DNA of 64,000 nucleotides, taken from Tribonema minus (Eukaryota; Sar; Xanthophyceae; Tribonematales; Tribonemataceae). Below are positions 28,038-38,416 of the stretch, in pieces (positions within the stretch are counted from its first letter, which is position 1; every line of letters starts with the position of its first letter). The stretch is taken from the NCBI GenBank assembly GCA_017506865.1, contig JAFCMP010000112.1, forward strand, positions 1,116,001-1,180,000, in the 5' to 3' direction. The position numbers were made by a program, and so were the translations under genes. Under the pieces are notes generated by a model that was given only the letters and a program-made list of their open reading frames with translations, did not search any database and was not told the origin of the DNA.

Positions 28038-29060
28038 CGACAGGACATCTGATGGCGATTCCATGTTGACTTGGAGAGCAGTGAGTAGTGTGATAATCGC
28101 AGGGTCCTCAGGGGAAAACACGATACGAATATCTTCATCCTCAACTTGGTCACAGACGATTTCGATGTGCTTCGTCTTGGTGATGTAAAACACGAGCCAA
28201 TTGTTACCCGCTGAGTGAAATACAAGCGGCTTGGGCTTGAAGTCGTGCATTATGGCAATGACGTTAAACTTGGTCTGCGAGTTTAGCAGCGCCAGGTCGA
28301 TCAGTAGCGCATTGAGTCCTCTGGGCGATATCGCATCTTCTCCCATCGTTCTGGGGCTCAGGGGCGTCTTCGGTGCCCTAGCGATCGCCTTTGTCTCACC
28401 GATAGTCGTGAGTGAGTTCACCTTGTGGATAAAAAATTTCAATGGCTGCATTTCGCCAGTAACTATGAAGTGGATGACGCGGCTCACGTGCAGGTAGTCA
28501 TCCGTAGAAGTCGGCGGGGTGATGAGGCGTGCCATTGTGTGGTGTGCGGGGAGGCCGAACGCTTCAACCATAGACTTTGTCAGTGCCGCTATCTTTGCCT
28601 GCTTCTTATTGGATAAATACAACGATTCATTGATATTGTCCAACGTTTCTTCCAGTTTTTTGACCTTGTCCTTGGGCGCATTTGCCAACATGTGCTTCGT
28701 CTGGCGTCTACGAATATCCTCCATGGACTCTCTCTTCAATGTGTAATCTGACTTGCGCCCTTTCACCTCCACCATGGGATCACGGAAGTGCCTGGGCCCC
28801 GTCATGTGTTCCGGGTCGTCATGGTAGTTATCCCAGATGGTGTCGCTCCTGCGTGACTGTGGTTTGGCGGCAGCTGGAGCCAAAGCGGCAGCCGGTGCTC
28901 TCGAGGGCTTTATGTATTCCTTGACTGACGCCCACAGGCCTGACAGGAAATGAGTGTTGCCCTTGGCAGTTTTCCTTGGCGACTTGCGGGGGGACTTGCG
29001 TGGGGATTTGCGCACAGATTTCTTGGGCGAATTACGGGGGGTGCGTCTCGTCGCAGGCAT
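28029..29060 (-). CDS. Basic protein with SPRK repeats, unknown fold
   Basis: The protein has 343 residues. The first 40 carry repeated K-S-P-R-K motifs as in histone tails and DNA-packing proteins. A long helical middle follows, and the C-terminal 120 residues form an alpha/beta domain (LLIDLALLNSQTKFNVIAIMHDF). It lies within the virion block and overlaps the end of the convergent gene by nine bases. A role in binding virion DNA is inferred. Confidence 0.6.
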   Translation of the reverse strand: MPATRRTPRNSPKKSVRKSPRKSPRKSPRKTAKGNTHFLSGLWASVKEYIKPSRAPAAALAPAAAKPQSRRSDTIWDNYHDDPEHMTGPRHFRDPMVEVKGRKSDYTLKRESMEDIRRRQTKHMLANAPKDKVKKLEETLDNINESLYLSNKKQAKIAALTKSMVEAFGLPAHHTMARLITPPTSTDDYLHVSRVIHFIVTGEMQPLKFFIHKVNSLTTIGETKAIARAPKTPLSPRTMGEDAISPRGLNALLIDLALLNSQTKFNVIAIMHDFKPKPLVFHSAGNNWLVFYITKTKHIEIVCDQVEDEDIRIVFSPEDPAIITLLTALQVNMESPSDVLSLV

Positions 29061-29082
29061 ACTCTCTTTAGAATATGCATTA

Positions 29083-29091
29083 CATTTTTTT
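29083..29091 (-). promoter_or_regulatory. Candidate late promoter variant, AAAAAAATG
   Basis: The minus strand reads AAAAAAATGTAATG, ending about 18-22 bp before the ATG at 29060. Confidence 0.45.
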
Positions 29092-29101
29092 CTTTCAAAA
29101 A

Positions 29102-31147
29102 CTACTTGGCAGTCGCTGTTGTTTCAAACTGAAGTGAAATGGACCAGTCTATGTTCTTAGTATCATAGAATCCGCCGCCTGACTCGAATAGCTTGAACCT
29201 CAAGTTTCTGATTTTCGGGATGGCAGTGTCCAGTCTGGTGACAGCGTTAATGGCATCCTTGCTCAAGAACGTAATCGCATCTGCTCCACCCACTAGAGGT
29301 ATGCGAGCGAACAGAGTCGTACCTGGAATGCTGGAAATGTTGACGTTGCCGTAGGGCTGATCGTTGATGAGCAGCTGAATGTACAAGTATCTGTGACCTG
29401 CACTCATGTCAAATCTGCTTGGCGCGATTGTCAGGCATGGAGAGTACGTTCCCGTCTTGCTGTACGTACTGCTGCCATCGTTCACCACAGTCAGAGTGCA
29501 CCCTCTACCAGGCAGGATCCATGTAGGATAGCGCACCGTGACTATCATTTTGTTGTTGTATGACGATCCTGATGTCATTTGAAACTCTGACACGATTCCT
29601 TCGGCGTAGCCCCACTCATTCATTGGGTGAGCCAGAGCATCGTAATCGGAAGCGTCAAACACGACCTTCTTGCCTATGAAGTCATTTTGGTCATATGTGA
29701 AGCCATCAGAGACATCGTAGCTGAGCACCATGTCGTTGTCACCGTATGATACAAGAGTCGGCGTGTGCGACGTGAGCCACTCAGGAATACGGTAATAGGG
29801 TGCCGTGTCATGCACTACCAGCAAGTACACAACTAGGGGGTCGCCGGTCACAGCATCTGTCTGGCTCATGTACTCCATGAAATCTGTCGCTCTGCTCGAG
29901 AGCGTCAAGTGCGTCTCGTCTTGAACAGAGACCACCTGATGCCATACACTGTCATAAAACGTGTTGGAACCGGCGATATGTATGATGTCGCCATTGGCAG
30001 CAAAGTGCGGTTGGTCGGTCACTACGGATATTGAGCCATCGGGCTGCGCAAACGGGCTCTGCAGGCCAAGCACGGAGCTCGTACCAACGGAGGGTTGAGA
30101 TATGTCTTTGAAAGACGAGAATCCCATCAGACTACCGAGGTTATCTGCGGAGTCGCTGGGCTTGCTGAAGGGCGCTAGGTTCGCAGATGACGACACCGGT
30201 ATGGATGCTCCCACACCCAATGTCCCAATGATGGCAGAGAAGTTACCGCGATTGGCCACTCTGGCGTTCCTAGTCATCCCTGCAACTGCCGTTGTGACCA
30301 CCGAGCTCATTGAACCGAACGACCTTACTATCAGCCTCGATCCCGATACAGACTGGACCACGACAGGGTGCGTGCTAAAGTTTCCACCCAGAACAAGAGT
30401 GCACGCGGCACCTGGGGTGAGAGGGTACGCTTGCTGATCTGCAATCGTAACCTGTAGCAAACTCTTGTCAACATCAGTTCCAGTGGCAGACTGAACTGTC
30501 TGTGCTGCTACCACAGCCACATTTGTGGTGCGAAAGTGCACGCTGAACGGCACCTTTTCATTGCACTTTAATGCGAGCTTGCCCCAACCGGGCGAGCGGA
30601 TGATGCTGTATTTGTTGAGCAGCGTGGCGTTCTGACTGCCTATGGCGCTGGGCGCGTTGAATGAGTAGTTCATGGCGTCGACAAACTCGTCAATTGAGTA
30701 GTTGCCCGATGAGACAGAGACATAAAACGGCTGCCACACCCCATCTTGCTCCTCGCTGATGTACACTCTGCCGCCGGTGATGATATAGTCCGTATGTGGG
30801 ATCTCTACATTGAGTACTCGAAACCCTTTGACATCTGCTAATGAGTCGGGCACGGAGAGCACGCAATTGTTGCTATCAGGGTACTGCAGCCTGTCCCTGT
30901 CTGATGTGTTGAATGCGATGGTCACATATCTCTTATCTCCCTCGTCGAATGCACTCGTTTTCGATGCGCTCGTTAGAGCCTGCACGGCGGCTGCACTCAG
31001 CGAGGAACTGTTGCCGCTGCCGCCGGTGCTGGCATCATAAGAGTCTGCGTACCCACCGCCTCCAGAATAGCCGCCGCCGCCTCCGCCGCCCGCAGCATTG
31101 GAGTTTGTGGTGCTGCCATAGTACGTGTACCTTGCTATGTCGTTCAT
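29102..31147 (-). CDS. Probable capsid-associated structural protein
   Basis: The protein has 681 residues. It begins with a Gly/Ser/Tyr-rich stretch. From about residue 80 the pattern YPDSNNCVLSVPDSL, then FRVLNVEIPHTDYII matches the start of a virion protein family widespread in NCLDVs. Glycine-rich beta strands with few charges continue to the end, typical of shell or spike proteins. It is not a clear double-jelly-roll major capsid protein. The start at MNDIAR was preferred because the earlier in-frame ATG lies inside the promoter-like motif. Confidence 0.6.
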   Translation of the reverse strand: MNDIARYTYYGSTTNSNAAGGGGGGGYSGGGGYADSYDASTGGSGNSSSLSAAAVQALTSASKTSAFDEGDKRYVTIAFNTSDRDRLQYPDSNNCVLSVPDSLADVKGFRVLNVEIPHTDYIITGGRVYISEEQDGVWQPFYVSVSSGNYSIDEFVDAMNYSFNAPSAIGSQNATLLNKYSIIRSPGWGKLALKCNEKVPFSVHFRTTNVAVVAAQTVQSATGTDVDKSLLQVTIADQQAYPLTPGAACTLVLGGNFSTHPVVVQSVSGSRLIVRSFGSMSSVVTTAVAGMTRNARVANRGNFSAIIGTLGVGASIPVSSSANLAPFSKPSDSADNLGSLMGFSSFKDISQPSVGTSSVLGLQSPFAQPDGSISVVTDQPHFAANGDIIHIAGSNTFYDSVWHQVVSVQDETHLTLSSRATDFMEYMSQTDAVTGDPLVVYLLVVHDTAPYYRIPEWLTSHTPTLVSYGDNDMVLSYDVSDGFTYDQNDFIGKKVVFDASDYDALAHPMNEWGYAEGIVSEFQMTSGSSYNNKMIVTVRYPTWILPGRGCTLTVVNDGSSTYSKTGTYSPCLTIAPSRFDMSAGHRYLYIQLLINDQPYGNVNISSIPGTTLFARIPLVGGADAITFLSKDAINAVTRLDTAIPKIRNLRFKLFESGGGFYDTKNIDWSISLQFETTATAK

Positions 31148-31166
31148 GCATGCAGATGACAAGTAC

Positions 31167-31181
31167 AACACATTTTTTTTT
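31167..31181 (-). promoter_or_regulatory. Candidate late promoter, AAAAAAATGTGTTG
   Basis: The minus strand shows a run of A followed by TGTGTTG, ending 19 bp before the ATG at 31147 of the structural gene. Confidence 0.5.
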
Positions 31182-31204
31182 CTCAGAGAAACACATGAAT
31201 TGTT

Positions 31205-31924
31205 TTAAAATAGTGTATTTGGTATGTTGGTGGCGCTAATGTCCAAGCTTTCCACAGACCACAGACGCTCTGATGTTCTCAGGATGTCTGCGTCTGCCAC
31301 CTCCGCGACCTTCACTGTTTCTACATCCAGAAAAGTCGCCAGTGGTTTGGTCAGGACACCCGTGCGCTCTATGCTCATATGCACCACATGAAGAACTCCG
31401 GCAACTCCTGAAGGGTAGGTGACCCGGATGTACACAACCACCCCTCTGCTGGACCATCTCCATGTGGGAGAGCTGATGTCTCGTCGCATGGCATGTATGG
31501 TGCAATCGGCAGGAGCATCCGGCATGGCTACAGTGTGGATCGTGTCTCCTACCGGAGTAACATTGAGGACGTCTTGGATGCTCTTCGAGTCGATGTAGGC
31601 AATGATTTGCCAAGGCAGTGTGGGCGCATAGCGGAAGGGTACGGTGAATGTCGCCCTCGGTGCTTGGCTCTTGTAGGGGAACTCGAGGGGCGCCAGCATC
31701 CTGAACTGAAGAAATGCATTGCTGCACAGTGCCTGGTGATTCAACTCGCGCTGCACCGTCTCCGCGTTCTCCGTGGCGTCTGTCTGCAGCATGGAAGCAG
31801 TGCTCCTGCCAAGGGCAGCCATGGCCGCCGCTAAGCTCGCCTCCGCGCTTGCCATGGCGATAGCAGTGTGGTCTGGTTGAAGGCGGGAAGCGATAGTAAC
31901 TGAACCGTTACGGTCCATCGGCAT
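31205..31924 (-). CDS. Unknown protein of the virion block
   Basis: The protein has 239 residues. The N-terminal 60 are Ala/Met/Thr-rich and helical. The rest is beta-rich with Pro-bounded strands (RMLAPLEFPYKSQAPRATFTV, VVVYIRVTYPSGVAG) as in small capsid or spike folds. It is transcribed in the same direction as the structural gene and lies 34 bp upstream of its motif. The family is not recognised; a structural role is inferred from position. Confidence 0.6.
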   Translation of the reverse strand: MPMDRNGSVTIASRLQPDHTAIAMASAEASLAAAMAALGRSTASMLQTDATENAETVQRELNHQALCSNAFLQFRMLAPLEFPYKSQAPRATFTVPFRYAPTLPWQIIAYIDSKSIQDVLNVTPVGDTIHTVAMPDAPADCTIHAMRRDISSPTWRWSSRGVVVYIRVTYPSGVAGVLHVVHMSIERTGVLTKPLATFLDVETVKVAEVADADILRTSERLWSVESLDISATNIPNTLF

Positions 31925-32059
31925 TAAAATAATTCGGCATTTTAATTACTTTATTTCCAAAACAATAAATCAGCGGTCAGCGAAGGGCCAAGCATTCACA
32001 CGCTGCAAGCTTTCAGTCACACACTGCGACCTTCAATCTCCCAGAACCTACAAAGAGCC

Positions 32060-32725
32060 ATGGAGTACGGCTATCTGGGACCGATGGACCCTGTGGACTC
32101 ACCTCTGCGCCGCAATGAATTTCAGCAGCAAGCACAAGCCCGCCGGGGCCGTGGGCGCCCCAGAGGCAGCACCAAGGAGGTGATGGAGCAGAAGCGCAGG
32201 AAGGCCCAAGAAGAGAAGGAAGCGAAGGCAGCGGCGAAGCTCCTGGGAACCTTCGATAGCGACATCAACAGCTACAACACGGCCCCAGCACTACCGGCGT
32301 ACAGCCCTGGACCTGCTACCGCCTACACCCGCTCTCCGCCTCCTCCCGTGCCTACTTTCACCGTCAACGACTTCAAGAGCACGAATCAGTGGATCCGTGG
32401 CTGTGTAGAGCGGCTGCAGGTGAACACATCCCTCTTTGCCTCAATGACAGAGCACAGGTTCATCTGCGCTGATACTTCGAGCTTGGTGCAGCAGTTCCAG
32501 TACGCCGTTGTAGACATCTCAAACAAACGTGCTGCCTGCTTGAGCAACACAATGTGTCAAGACACGAGGCGCCAGCGCGATGTAGAGAGCAAGAGACAGC
32601 AGAAGGCAGCTGCAGCAATTGATCCTTTCGAGTTCGATGTTAATTTGGAGTCGATCATGCAAGGCGTTGACTTTGGTGGGAACTGGGCCGTCCCTGCGCC
32701 TGCCATCAACATTGCCGAGGTCTAG
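32060..32725 (+). CDS. AT-hook protein, unknown function
   Basis: The protein has 221 residues. Near residue 30 an AT-hook core ([10 protein letters not shown]) would bind the minor groove of AT-rich DNA. A charged helix ([22 protein letters not shown]) follows. The middle is Pro/Tyr/Ala-rich and the C-terminal 120 residues are a helical domain ending in an acidic tail. A packaging or regulatory role is plausible. It overlaps the end of the DnaJ gene by four bases. Confidence 0.65.
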   Translation: MEYGYLGPMDPVDSPLRRNEFQQQAQARRGRGRPRGSTKEVMEQKRRKAQEEKEAKAAAKLLGTFDSDINSYNTAPALPAYSPGPATAYTRSPPPPVPTFTVNDFKSTNQWIRGCVERLQVNTSLFASMTEHRFICADTSSLVQQFQYAVVDISNKRAACLSNTMCQDTRRQRDVESKRQQKAAAAIDPFEFDVNLESIMQGVDFGGNWAVPAPAINIAEV

Positions 32726-33825
32726 GACTGCGCGCACGACGCAGCATGCTCCTCAACACTAGCAGGCGCCATTTTCACAGATCGCGCGCTTGCCTCTATG
32801 GGCTGAAGAGGCTCAGGTGGTAGGATGATCTCAAGCTGTGCTTGCTGTTCCTTTGACAAGGACTTGGGATACTCGACCAAAAATATAACATACAGATCAC
32901 CCCTCATTCCCGGCTTGTCTTTGTGTGGCATGCCTGCCCCTTTGATTACCTTTGCCTCTTTGTGCCTTGTTATGCTGCTGTTCTCCAGTACTATGCTAGT
33001 ACCATCCACATGCTTCTGTGAGAATCTGAATCCAGACAGGCTCTGTCTCAGGGACAATTTCTTCTCCAGCACCAGATCTGCTCCTTTGCGGGTGAAGCGT
33101 TCGTGCTGAGTAGTTTGAATCACGAAGACGACGCTGCCGGTGGCCTTGCTCGGCTGTTCATCCGCCATGCCTTGAAAGATGAACTTGTGTCCGTCTTCGG
33201 TGCCAGGCACGACGTTCACTTCGACATTTTGCTTGTCTCCTACTGTCTTCTTACCCTCACACCTGCCACACTTGTTGACGTTGAGCACACCGGCTCCTTT
33301 GCATGCGGGGCACATGGACTGCATGCGCTGCATGATGCCAGGGCCAACCGCCCGCATGTGGTGATGCACCCCTTGGCCGTTGCAGATGCCGCACGGATGT
33401 CCTTGTCCGCCTTTGCATCCAGAGCCTTTGCAGTCACCGCACGTGACGTTCCTAGATATGCACATCTTGAACTGACGCCCCCTGTAGAGGTCTTCAAGGG
33501 ACACGCGCAACGGGTGTACGATATCTGGCGTGCTCTGCGGCCCTCCGAACTGCCCGAAGAAATGAGCAAATATATCTGGAGGAAAGCCATGCGGCATGGG
33601 AGGCTGTTGCTGAAATCCTGCCTTGAGCGACTCATCGCCAAATCTGTCGTACGATGACCGCTTCTCTGGATCGCGGAGAACCTCATATGCCTCGTTCACT
33701 TCCTTGAATTTCTCCGGATCACCGTTTTTATCGGGATGCAGCACCAGTGCCAGCTTGCGGTACGCCTTTTTGATCGTGTCAGCGTCAGCGTCGGTAGCTA
33801 CACCGAGCACTGCGTACAAGCGCAT
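32722..33825 (-). CDS. DnaJ/HSP40 co-chaperone, type I
   Basis: The protein has 367 residues. The J domain has HPD at 30-32, followed by a Gly/Phe-rich part and a Cys-rich zinc module with four CxxCxGxG-like motifs ([33 protein letters not shown]). The C-terminal substrate-binding domains follow ([26 protein letters not shown]). The domain order and length match eukaryotic Ydj1/DNAJA proteins, but it lacks the C-terminal CaaX. It would stimulate host Hsp70. Placed among virion genes, a role in capsid folding is inferred. An in-frame upstream extension of 108 codons looks non-coding. Confidence 0.93.
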   Translation of the reverse strand: MRLYAVLGVATDADADTIKKAYRKLALVLHPDKNGDPEKFKEVNEAYEVLRDPEKRSSYDRFGDESLKAGFQQQPPMPHGFPPDIFAHFFGQFGGPQSTPDIVHPLRVSLEDLYRGRQFKMCISRNVTCGDCKGSGCKGGQGHPCGICNGQGVHHHMRAVGPGIMQRMQSMCPACKGAGVLNVNKCGRCEGKKTVGDKQNVEVNVVPGTEDGHKFIFQGMADEQPSKATGSVVFVIQTTQHERFTRKGADLVLEKKLSLRQSLSGFRFSQKHVDGTSIVLENSSITRHKEAKVIKGAGMPHKDKPGMRGDLYVIFLVEYPKSLSKEQQAQLEIILPPEPLQPIEASARSVKMAPASVEEHAASCAQS

Positions 33826-34000
33826 CCTGCACGTTTCTGCTTGATATACATATTTTAATTTGCAGCAGTCTGGCACAATGGCATCAATGGATCCTGCGTG
33901 TCGCCTTCGGCGACTTGGGGTTGCACCGTACCCCTGCAATTTTGCGACAAGATACATGGGACTCTTGTATTTTTTTGTTGTCACAGAACATACACAAACC

Positions 34001-36849
34001 ATGGTGCGATACGACTCTACAGATCCCACCACCTGGGACGATGACTTAATGTTCATAGACCCTTCTTTTGATGTTTCGGTTGTTAAAAGACTGCATGAAG
34101 GTATGCAAAAGGATATAGCGCGTCTTGAGAGCGAGGTGAAGGTTCTCAAGGCTACTGTGCCTCATATGAAGGGTGTCACCATGGCCAAGTACAATAAGGA
34201 CATCAAGGACAGGGATGATGTCATAGCCGCTTTGCAAGCTCTTGCAACAAAGTGCAATGCTGACATGGTGATTAAGGATGCTGAGAATCAACAGCTCCAT
34301 ACTGACGTCAAGGCTGAGCAGGCAGGCGCTGCTGCGATTGCAGCCGACCTTCGCAAAGAGCAAGCCAGCGTCGCGCAGCTGACCAGCGATCTCAATGTAA
34401 CGGCAGCTGACCTGAAATCAGAGCGAGCCAGCGTTGCGCAGCTCCAGAGCGATGTGAGTGCTGCACAGGCGGCGAGTGCTGCAATGGCAGCCGATATGCA
34501 CAAAGAGCAAGCCAGCTTCGCGCAGCTCAAGAGCGATCTAAGTGCTGCACATGCGGCCGGTGCCGCAATGGCAGAAGATCTGCGCAAAGAGCATGCCAGC
34601 GTTGCGCAACTGACCAACGATCTGGGTGCTGCACAGGCGGCCGGTGCCGCAATGGCAGCAAACCTTCAACAAGTGACCAGCGATCTGAGTGCTGCACAGG
34701 CGGCCAGTGCCACAATGGCAGCAAACCTCAAACAAGTGACCAGTGATCTGGGTGCTGCACAGGCGGCCAGTGCCACAATGGCAGCAAACCTTCAACAAGT
34801 GACGAGCGATTTGAGTGCTGCACAGGCGGCCAGTGCCGCAATGGCAGTTGATCTGAAATCAGAGCAGGCAAATGTAGCGCAGTTGACCATTGACCTGAGT
34901 GCTGCACAGGCGGCCGGAGCCACAGTGACAGCCAGCCTACGCACAGAGCAAGCAACAGCAGCCGACCTGAAATCTAAGGAAGCAAACATCGCGCAGCTGA
35001 CCAGCGATTTAAGTGCTGCACAGGCGGCCGCTGCCGCAGAGGCAGCCGATATTCAACAACTGAAGAGCGACCTGAGTGCTTCGCAGGCGGCAGGTGCCGC
35101 AATTGCAGCCGATCTAAAATCAGAGCAAGCCCACGTCGCGCAACTTACCAGCGACCTGAGTGCTACAACGACGTCCATTGACAGCTTGCAGGTGGCACTA
35201 GCCTCTGAGAAAGCATCTGTAGCCAGCTTGACATTCCAGCTTTCCACCACAACGGAATCCGTTGCTACAAAGACAGCCGAGCTTCAACTTGAGGCAGCTA
35301 ATCACGCAAGCGTGACACAAGAGCTACTGCGCGAGAAGAGTGGCTCATCTCAGCTACAGCAGGAGCTTCGCAATTGTACATCACTGGTGAAGACGCTAGA
35401 AGATGAAATAGGAGCTATAGAAACATCAATTCCAGCCCTGCTCCGGGCGTCGCATGTTTCCCAAGACACTTCACTTACGCACACCCCAGAAGTCATCACC
35501 AAAGCGATAAAATCGTTCATCGCAAACGAAAAGCTACAACAGGCCGATATGGCAAACTTGCAACAAGCAGTACAAAATACGTACAAAATTCTGAGGTCTC
35601 TGTTGTCAAGCTGCAGGAAAAGGTCAGCGACTGTTCGCAACGTGAGTCAAAGCTGCAACTTCTGTTGACAAACAGCAGCAGTCGACTCAGTAGACTCGAG
35701 ACTGATCTAGATGATGTGGACTCTTCTATAAAACTGCTCCTTGGCGCATGCAATGTGTCAACGGACACGTCGACCATGACTAGAGCAGATATGATACAAG
35801 AAGCCATCAGGTCCATAGGCGCAGCGGCAGCCAATCGAAGATTGACCGACGCGGGCGAAAGTCAAAAGATTCATGATTTAGACTACCAGCTCAGGCAGAT
35901 ATTGTCCAACGCCCAGCAAGTGATTGGTGACCTGCACCAGACTGCCAGACCGGCGCTTGCGATACCAGATACCATTGAAACTACACTGGGTAACATTAAG
36001 GTGACTCTACAGGAGGGCAGTATGTGCAAACGGGAGCTCACATCTCAGCAAAGTGTGCTCAATGAAGTGCGCAGAGTGCTGAACACATTAGACCCCACAC
36101 TGGACACAACTGTAGATCCGAGCACTGCGATAGCGTCGCTGTTTCAAAAGCAAATGATTGCCAACCAGCAAAAGTTCAGACTGGCAACTGATCAGGTCGA
36201 CCAGCAGTTGCAACAGGCACTAGGTAACATAGGCAGCCTGACTAAGATGCACGATCAAACGGTGCAGCAGTTGAACGAGTCTCGTCAGAGAGAGGCTGAC
36301 CTTGACAATAGGGTAACCCTACTGGAGAGAGATCACAAGGACACACGAGACACTCTTGCGACATGGAACGCCGTTTCAGCTGCGTCAGCAGACACAAACG
36401 CTCAGGTGCTCGCCGCCATGTTCAAAAATGTAGAGGTGAATTTCAATTCACTAAATGAGCAGCTGAAGCAGGAACAATCGTCGCATCAGGCGGCGGTGTT
36501 GCAACTGGCACAGTGCAGCAGCGACATCAGCTCTCAGCAAGCTGCGACATCAGAGTGCAAGGCAAAGCTGCAGACATGTGATACATTACAAGTGGCAAAT
36601 AGGGAGCAGCTTGATATGAAAAACAAGACAATCAAGGCTGCAGCAGAGTCGAAAAGAAAAATCGAAGACAGATACAAAGTTTGCGTATCCAAGGACCGCG
36701 AGAAGCATGCGCAGTTAGCCAATATGGAGGCACAGCTGGCAAGGGGAAAGAGCGAGCTGGAAAGCTGCCACTCTGCCCTAAATGCAGCCAATCAATTCGG
36801 CCTCGAGGCTGACGGACAGGACGCAGTTATGGTCGATGCAATGCCTTGA
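34001..36849 (+). pseudogene. Giant coiled-coil gene broken by an 11-bp duplication
   Basis: The first frame (34001-35668) is mostly tandem heptad-rich units of about 28-36 residues of the type QLTSDLSAAQAA-x-AAMAADL. The second frame, open until 36849, continues the coiled coil with no ATG at its junction. The break is at 35570-35591, where GTACAAAATAC is immediately followed by GTACAAAATTC. The extra 11 bp is the only thing separating the two frames, and both sides are clearly coding. The intact form would have about 945 residues, with a C-terminal part ending GQDAVMVDAMP. If the lesion is real, two proteins or a truncated one are made. The repeats recall tether, tape-measure or scaffold proteins; the function is unknown. 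Confidence 0.7.
34330..35170. repeat. Coding repeats of the coiled coil
   Basis: Imperfect units of about 80-110 bp share GCTGCACAGGCGGCC and GCAATGGCAGC blocks. The central units (34640-34840) are nearly identical, a sign of recent amplification. Confidence 0.75.
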
Positions 36850-36920
36850 ACGCACACTCACAACATACAACTAACTCAATGCAGACAACAAATGTCATCA
36901 CCTGTTTGCCAGAATGATTG

Positions 36921-36934
36921 AAAATATAATGTTG
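36921..36934 (+). promoter_or_regulatory. Candidate late promoter variant, AAAATATAATGTTG
   Basis: This A/T-rich variant keeps ATGTTG and ends 18 bp before the ATG at 36953. Confidence 0.45.
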
Positions 36935-36952
36935 TATTCAGTGCAGACGTCA

Positions 36953-37168
36953 ATGAATACCACTGTGCGCAGGAACCCGGGGCGCCGTGCCAGGGACAGG
37001 CCTCTGCTTACTCTAGAGCAACGCAGGGCTATTCTCGAAGGCTCCGACTCAAGCGATGACGAAGCGTGGAGCCACGATTCCAAAGACGAAGACGACATGG
37101 AATATTACTCTAGCGAGGACGAGTCTGAAGACTCAGGCAGCGAAGAGCAGGACTCTGATTCCGACTAG
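36953..37168 (+). CDS. Small protein with Ser/Asp/Glu-rich tail
   Basis: The protein has 71 residues. The first 25 are basic (RRNPGRRARDRP), followed by a short helix LTLEQRRAILEG and an almost purely acidic-serine tail. The charge split suggests nucleic-acid binding or a phosphorylated tail. An upstream motif matches the shared promoter. It overlaps the convergent gene by four bases. Confidence 0.55.
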   Translation: MNTTVRRNPGRRARDRPLLTLEQRRAILEGSDSSDDEAWSHDSKDEDDMEYYSSEDESEDSGSEEQDSDSD

Positions 37169-37473
37169 GCATCCTCTATCTTGAGCGAAAATTTTATTAC
37201 AGACTCTGATTGGGCCTCCTTGCGAGCCTGCTTGAATGTCTTTAGGCCCTCTGGTCCAAACTCTTTCTGGATGATCTGCTCTATCTTGCGGATGCCACAC
37301 GGCTTCTTGACGGGCTTTGAGTGGAGCTTGATAACGTGCTCGCCGCACGGTATTGAATCCACATTCGAGCTTTGCATCTCACTCATGAGCCGTGACTTTG
37401 CAGGATTAAACTCTTCCCTGAGGTTCTTCATATTCGCGCTGATGGTGACCAGGTTGCGGGCGAAGTCCTCCAT
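37165..37473 (-). CDS. Small helical protein, unknown
   Basis: The protein has 102 residues. It is helical and rich in Lys/Glu, with a KPVKKPCGIRKIEQIIQKEFG segment that resembles a short DNA-binding helix pair. The start at ATGGAGGAC is supported by the exact A-rich/TGTTG motif just upstream. No family is recognised. Confidence 0.55.
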   Translation of the reverse strand: MEDFARNLVTISANMKNLREEFNPAKSRLMSEMQSSNVDSIPCGEHVIKLHSKPVKKPCGIRKIEQIIQKEFGPEGLKTFKQARKEAQSESVIKFSLKIEDA

Positions 37474-37497
37474 GCTCAATACAAATTATCTCAAACA

Positions 37498-37510
37498 CAA
37501 CATTTTTTTT
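37498..37510 (-). promoter_or_regulatory. Candidate late promoter, AAAAAAAATGTTG
   Basis: The minus strand reads eight A then TGTTG, ending 24 bp before the ATG at 37473. Confidence 0.55.
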
Positions 37511-37562
37511 CATGTGCATCAAGCATGATTCGACAAAAATAATGTATGCCTACATGTAACAA

Positions 37563-38321
37563 ATGTCTACCAAATCCAGAGCACTCTGTATTGGGATAAA
37601 CTACACCGGATCATCGAGCGCCTTGCAAGGATGCATCAATGACGCCAAGAACCTCAGCGCACTTCTGAACGCCAGTGGCGCGGTGGCGTCAGCCAACATT
37701 CAGCTTCTGTGCGAAGCTACCGCTGCACAAATACATGAGGGCCTGACGAACCTCGCACAAAAATGTAAAGATGATAAACTAACGTACGCCTTCATCAGCT
37801 ACAGCGGCCACGGCACGCAAGTAGCTGATCTGAACAAAGACGAAACAGACGGTAAGGATGAGTGTATATGCCCCAGTGACTTTACCAAAAGCGGTGTAAT
37901 TACAGATGATATGCTTAAAGACAGGATAGCCCAGTTCCCTTCGTGGACTACAGTGTGTTTTCTTTGTGATGCTTGCCACTCCGGATCCATGTTAGACTTG
38001 AACCACACGTACGTAAATAGCATAGATACTGTGAGTGGGACAAATTCCCTTGCGTGCAAAGTTGTCATGATATCTGGTTGCCGGGATAATCAGACGTCGG
38101 CAGACGCATTCGATCAATCGAGCAGTGCGTACACAGGTGCCATGACATCTGCAATGCTTAAATCATTGAAGAACGTTTTTGCTTGTAGAACTGATGTGAT
38201 TAGACTAGTGGCCGAAATGCGCAAGGTGCTCAGAGCTGGCGGGTTTTCCCAATACCCTGTGCTGTCCACGTCATTTACTCTCCCTCGACAGTTCGCATTC
38301 ATACCGTACACATCCGCTTGA
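37563..38321 (+). CDS. Metacaspase-like cysteine protease
   Basis: The 252-residue protein consists of a C14-family caspase domain only. The catalytic His is in FISYSGHGTQ (H83) and the catalytic Cys in CDACHSG (C138). The start RALCIGINY and the Asp-rich substrate loop (DGKDECICP) fit type I metacaspases, which cleave after Arg or Lys and drive cell death in protists and algae. The N-terminal prodomain is absent, so it may be constitutively active or depend on Ca2+. Metacaspases are rare in viruses and suggest host gene capture. A related A-rich element (37535-37546) lies 16 bp before the ATG. Confidence 0.9.
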   Translation: MSTKSRALCIGINYTGSSSALQGCINDAKNLSALLNASGAVASANIQLLCEATAAQIHEGLTNLAQKCKDDKLTYAFISYSGHGTQVADLNKDETDGKDECICPSDFTKSGVITDDMLKDRIAQFPSWTTVCFLCDACHSGSMLDLNHTYVNSIDTVSGTNSLACKVVMISGCRDNQTSADAFDQSSSAYTGAMTSAMLKSLKNVFACRTDVIRLVAEMRKVLRAGGFSQYPVLSTSFTLPRQFAFIPYTSA

Positions 38322-38416
38322 TCGAGATTCAGAGTTACATTTGCTGAATCTGCGCGTCGCGTTAAATACAAGACACATTTGTTTACTCCGTTGTGTGTAT
38401 TGTCTGCAATCTGGCC

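Noticed and set aside
29102-31147. Major capsid protein
   Set aside because: I see no double-jelly-roll signature; only an NCLDV structural-protein N-terminal pattern is supported.
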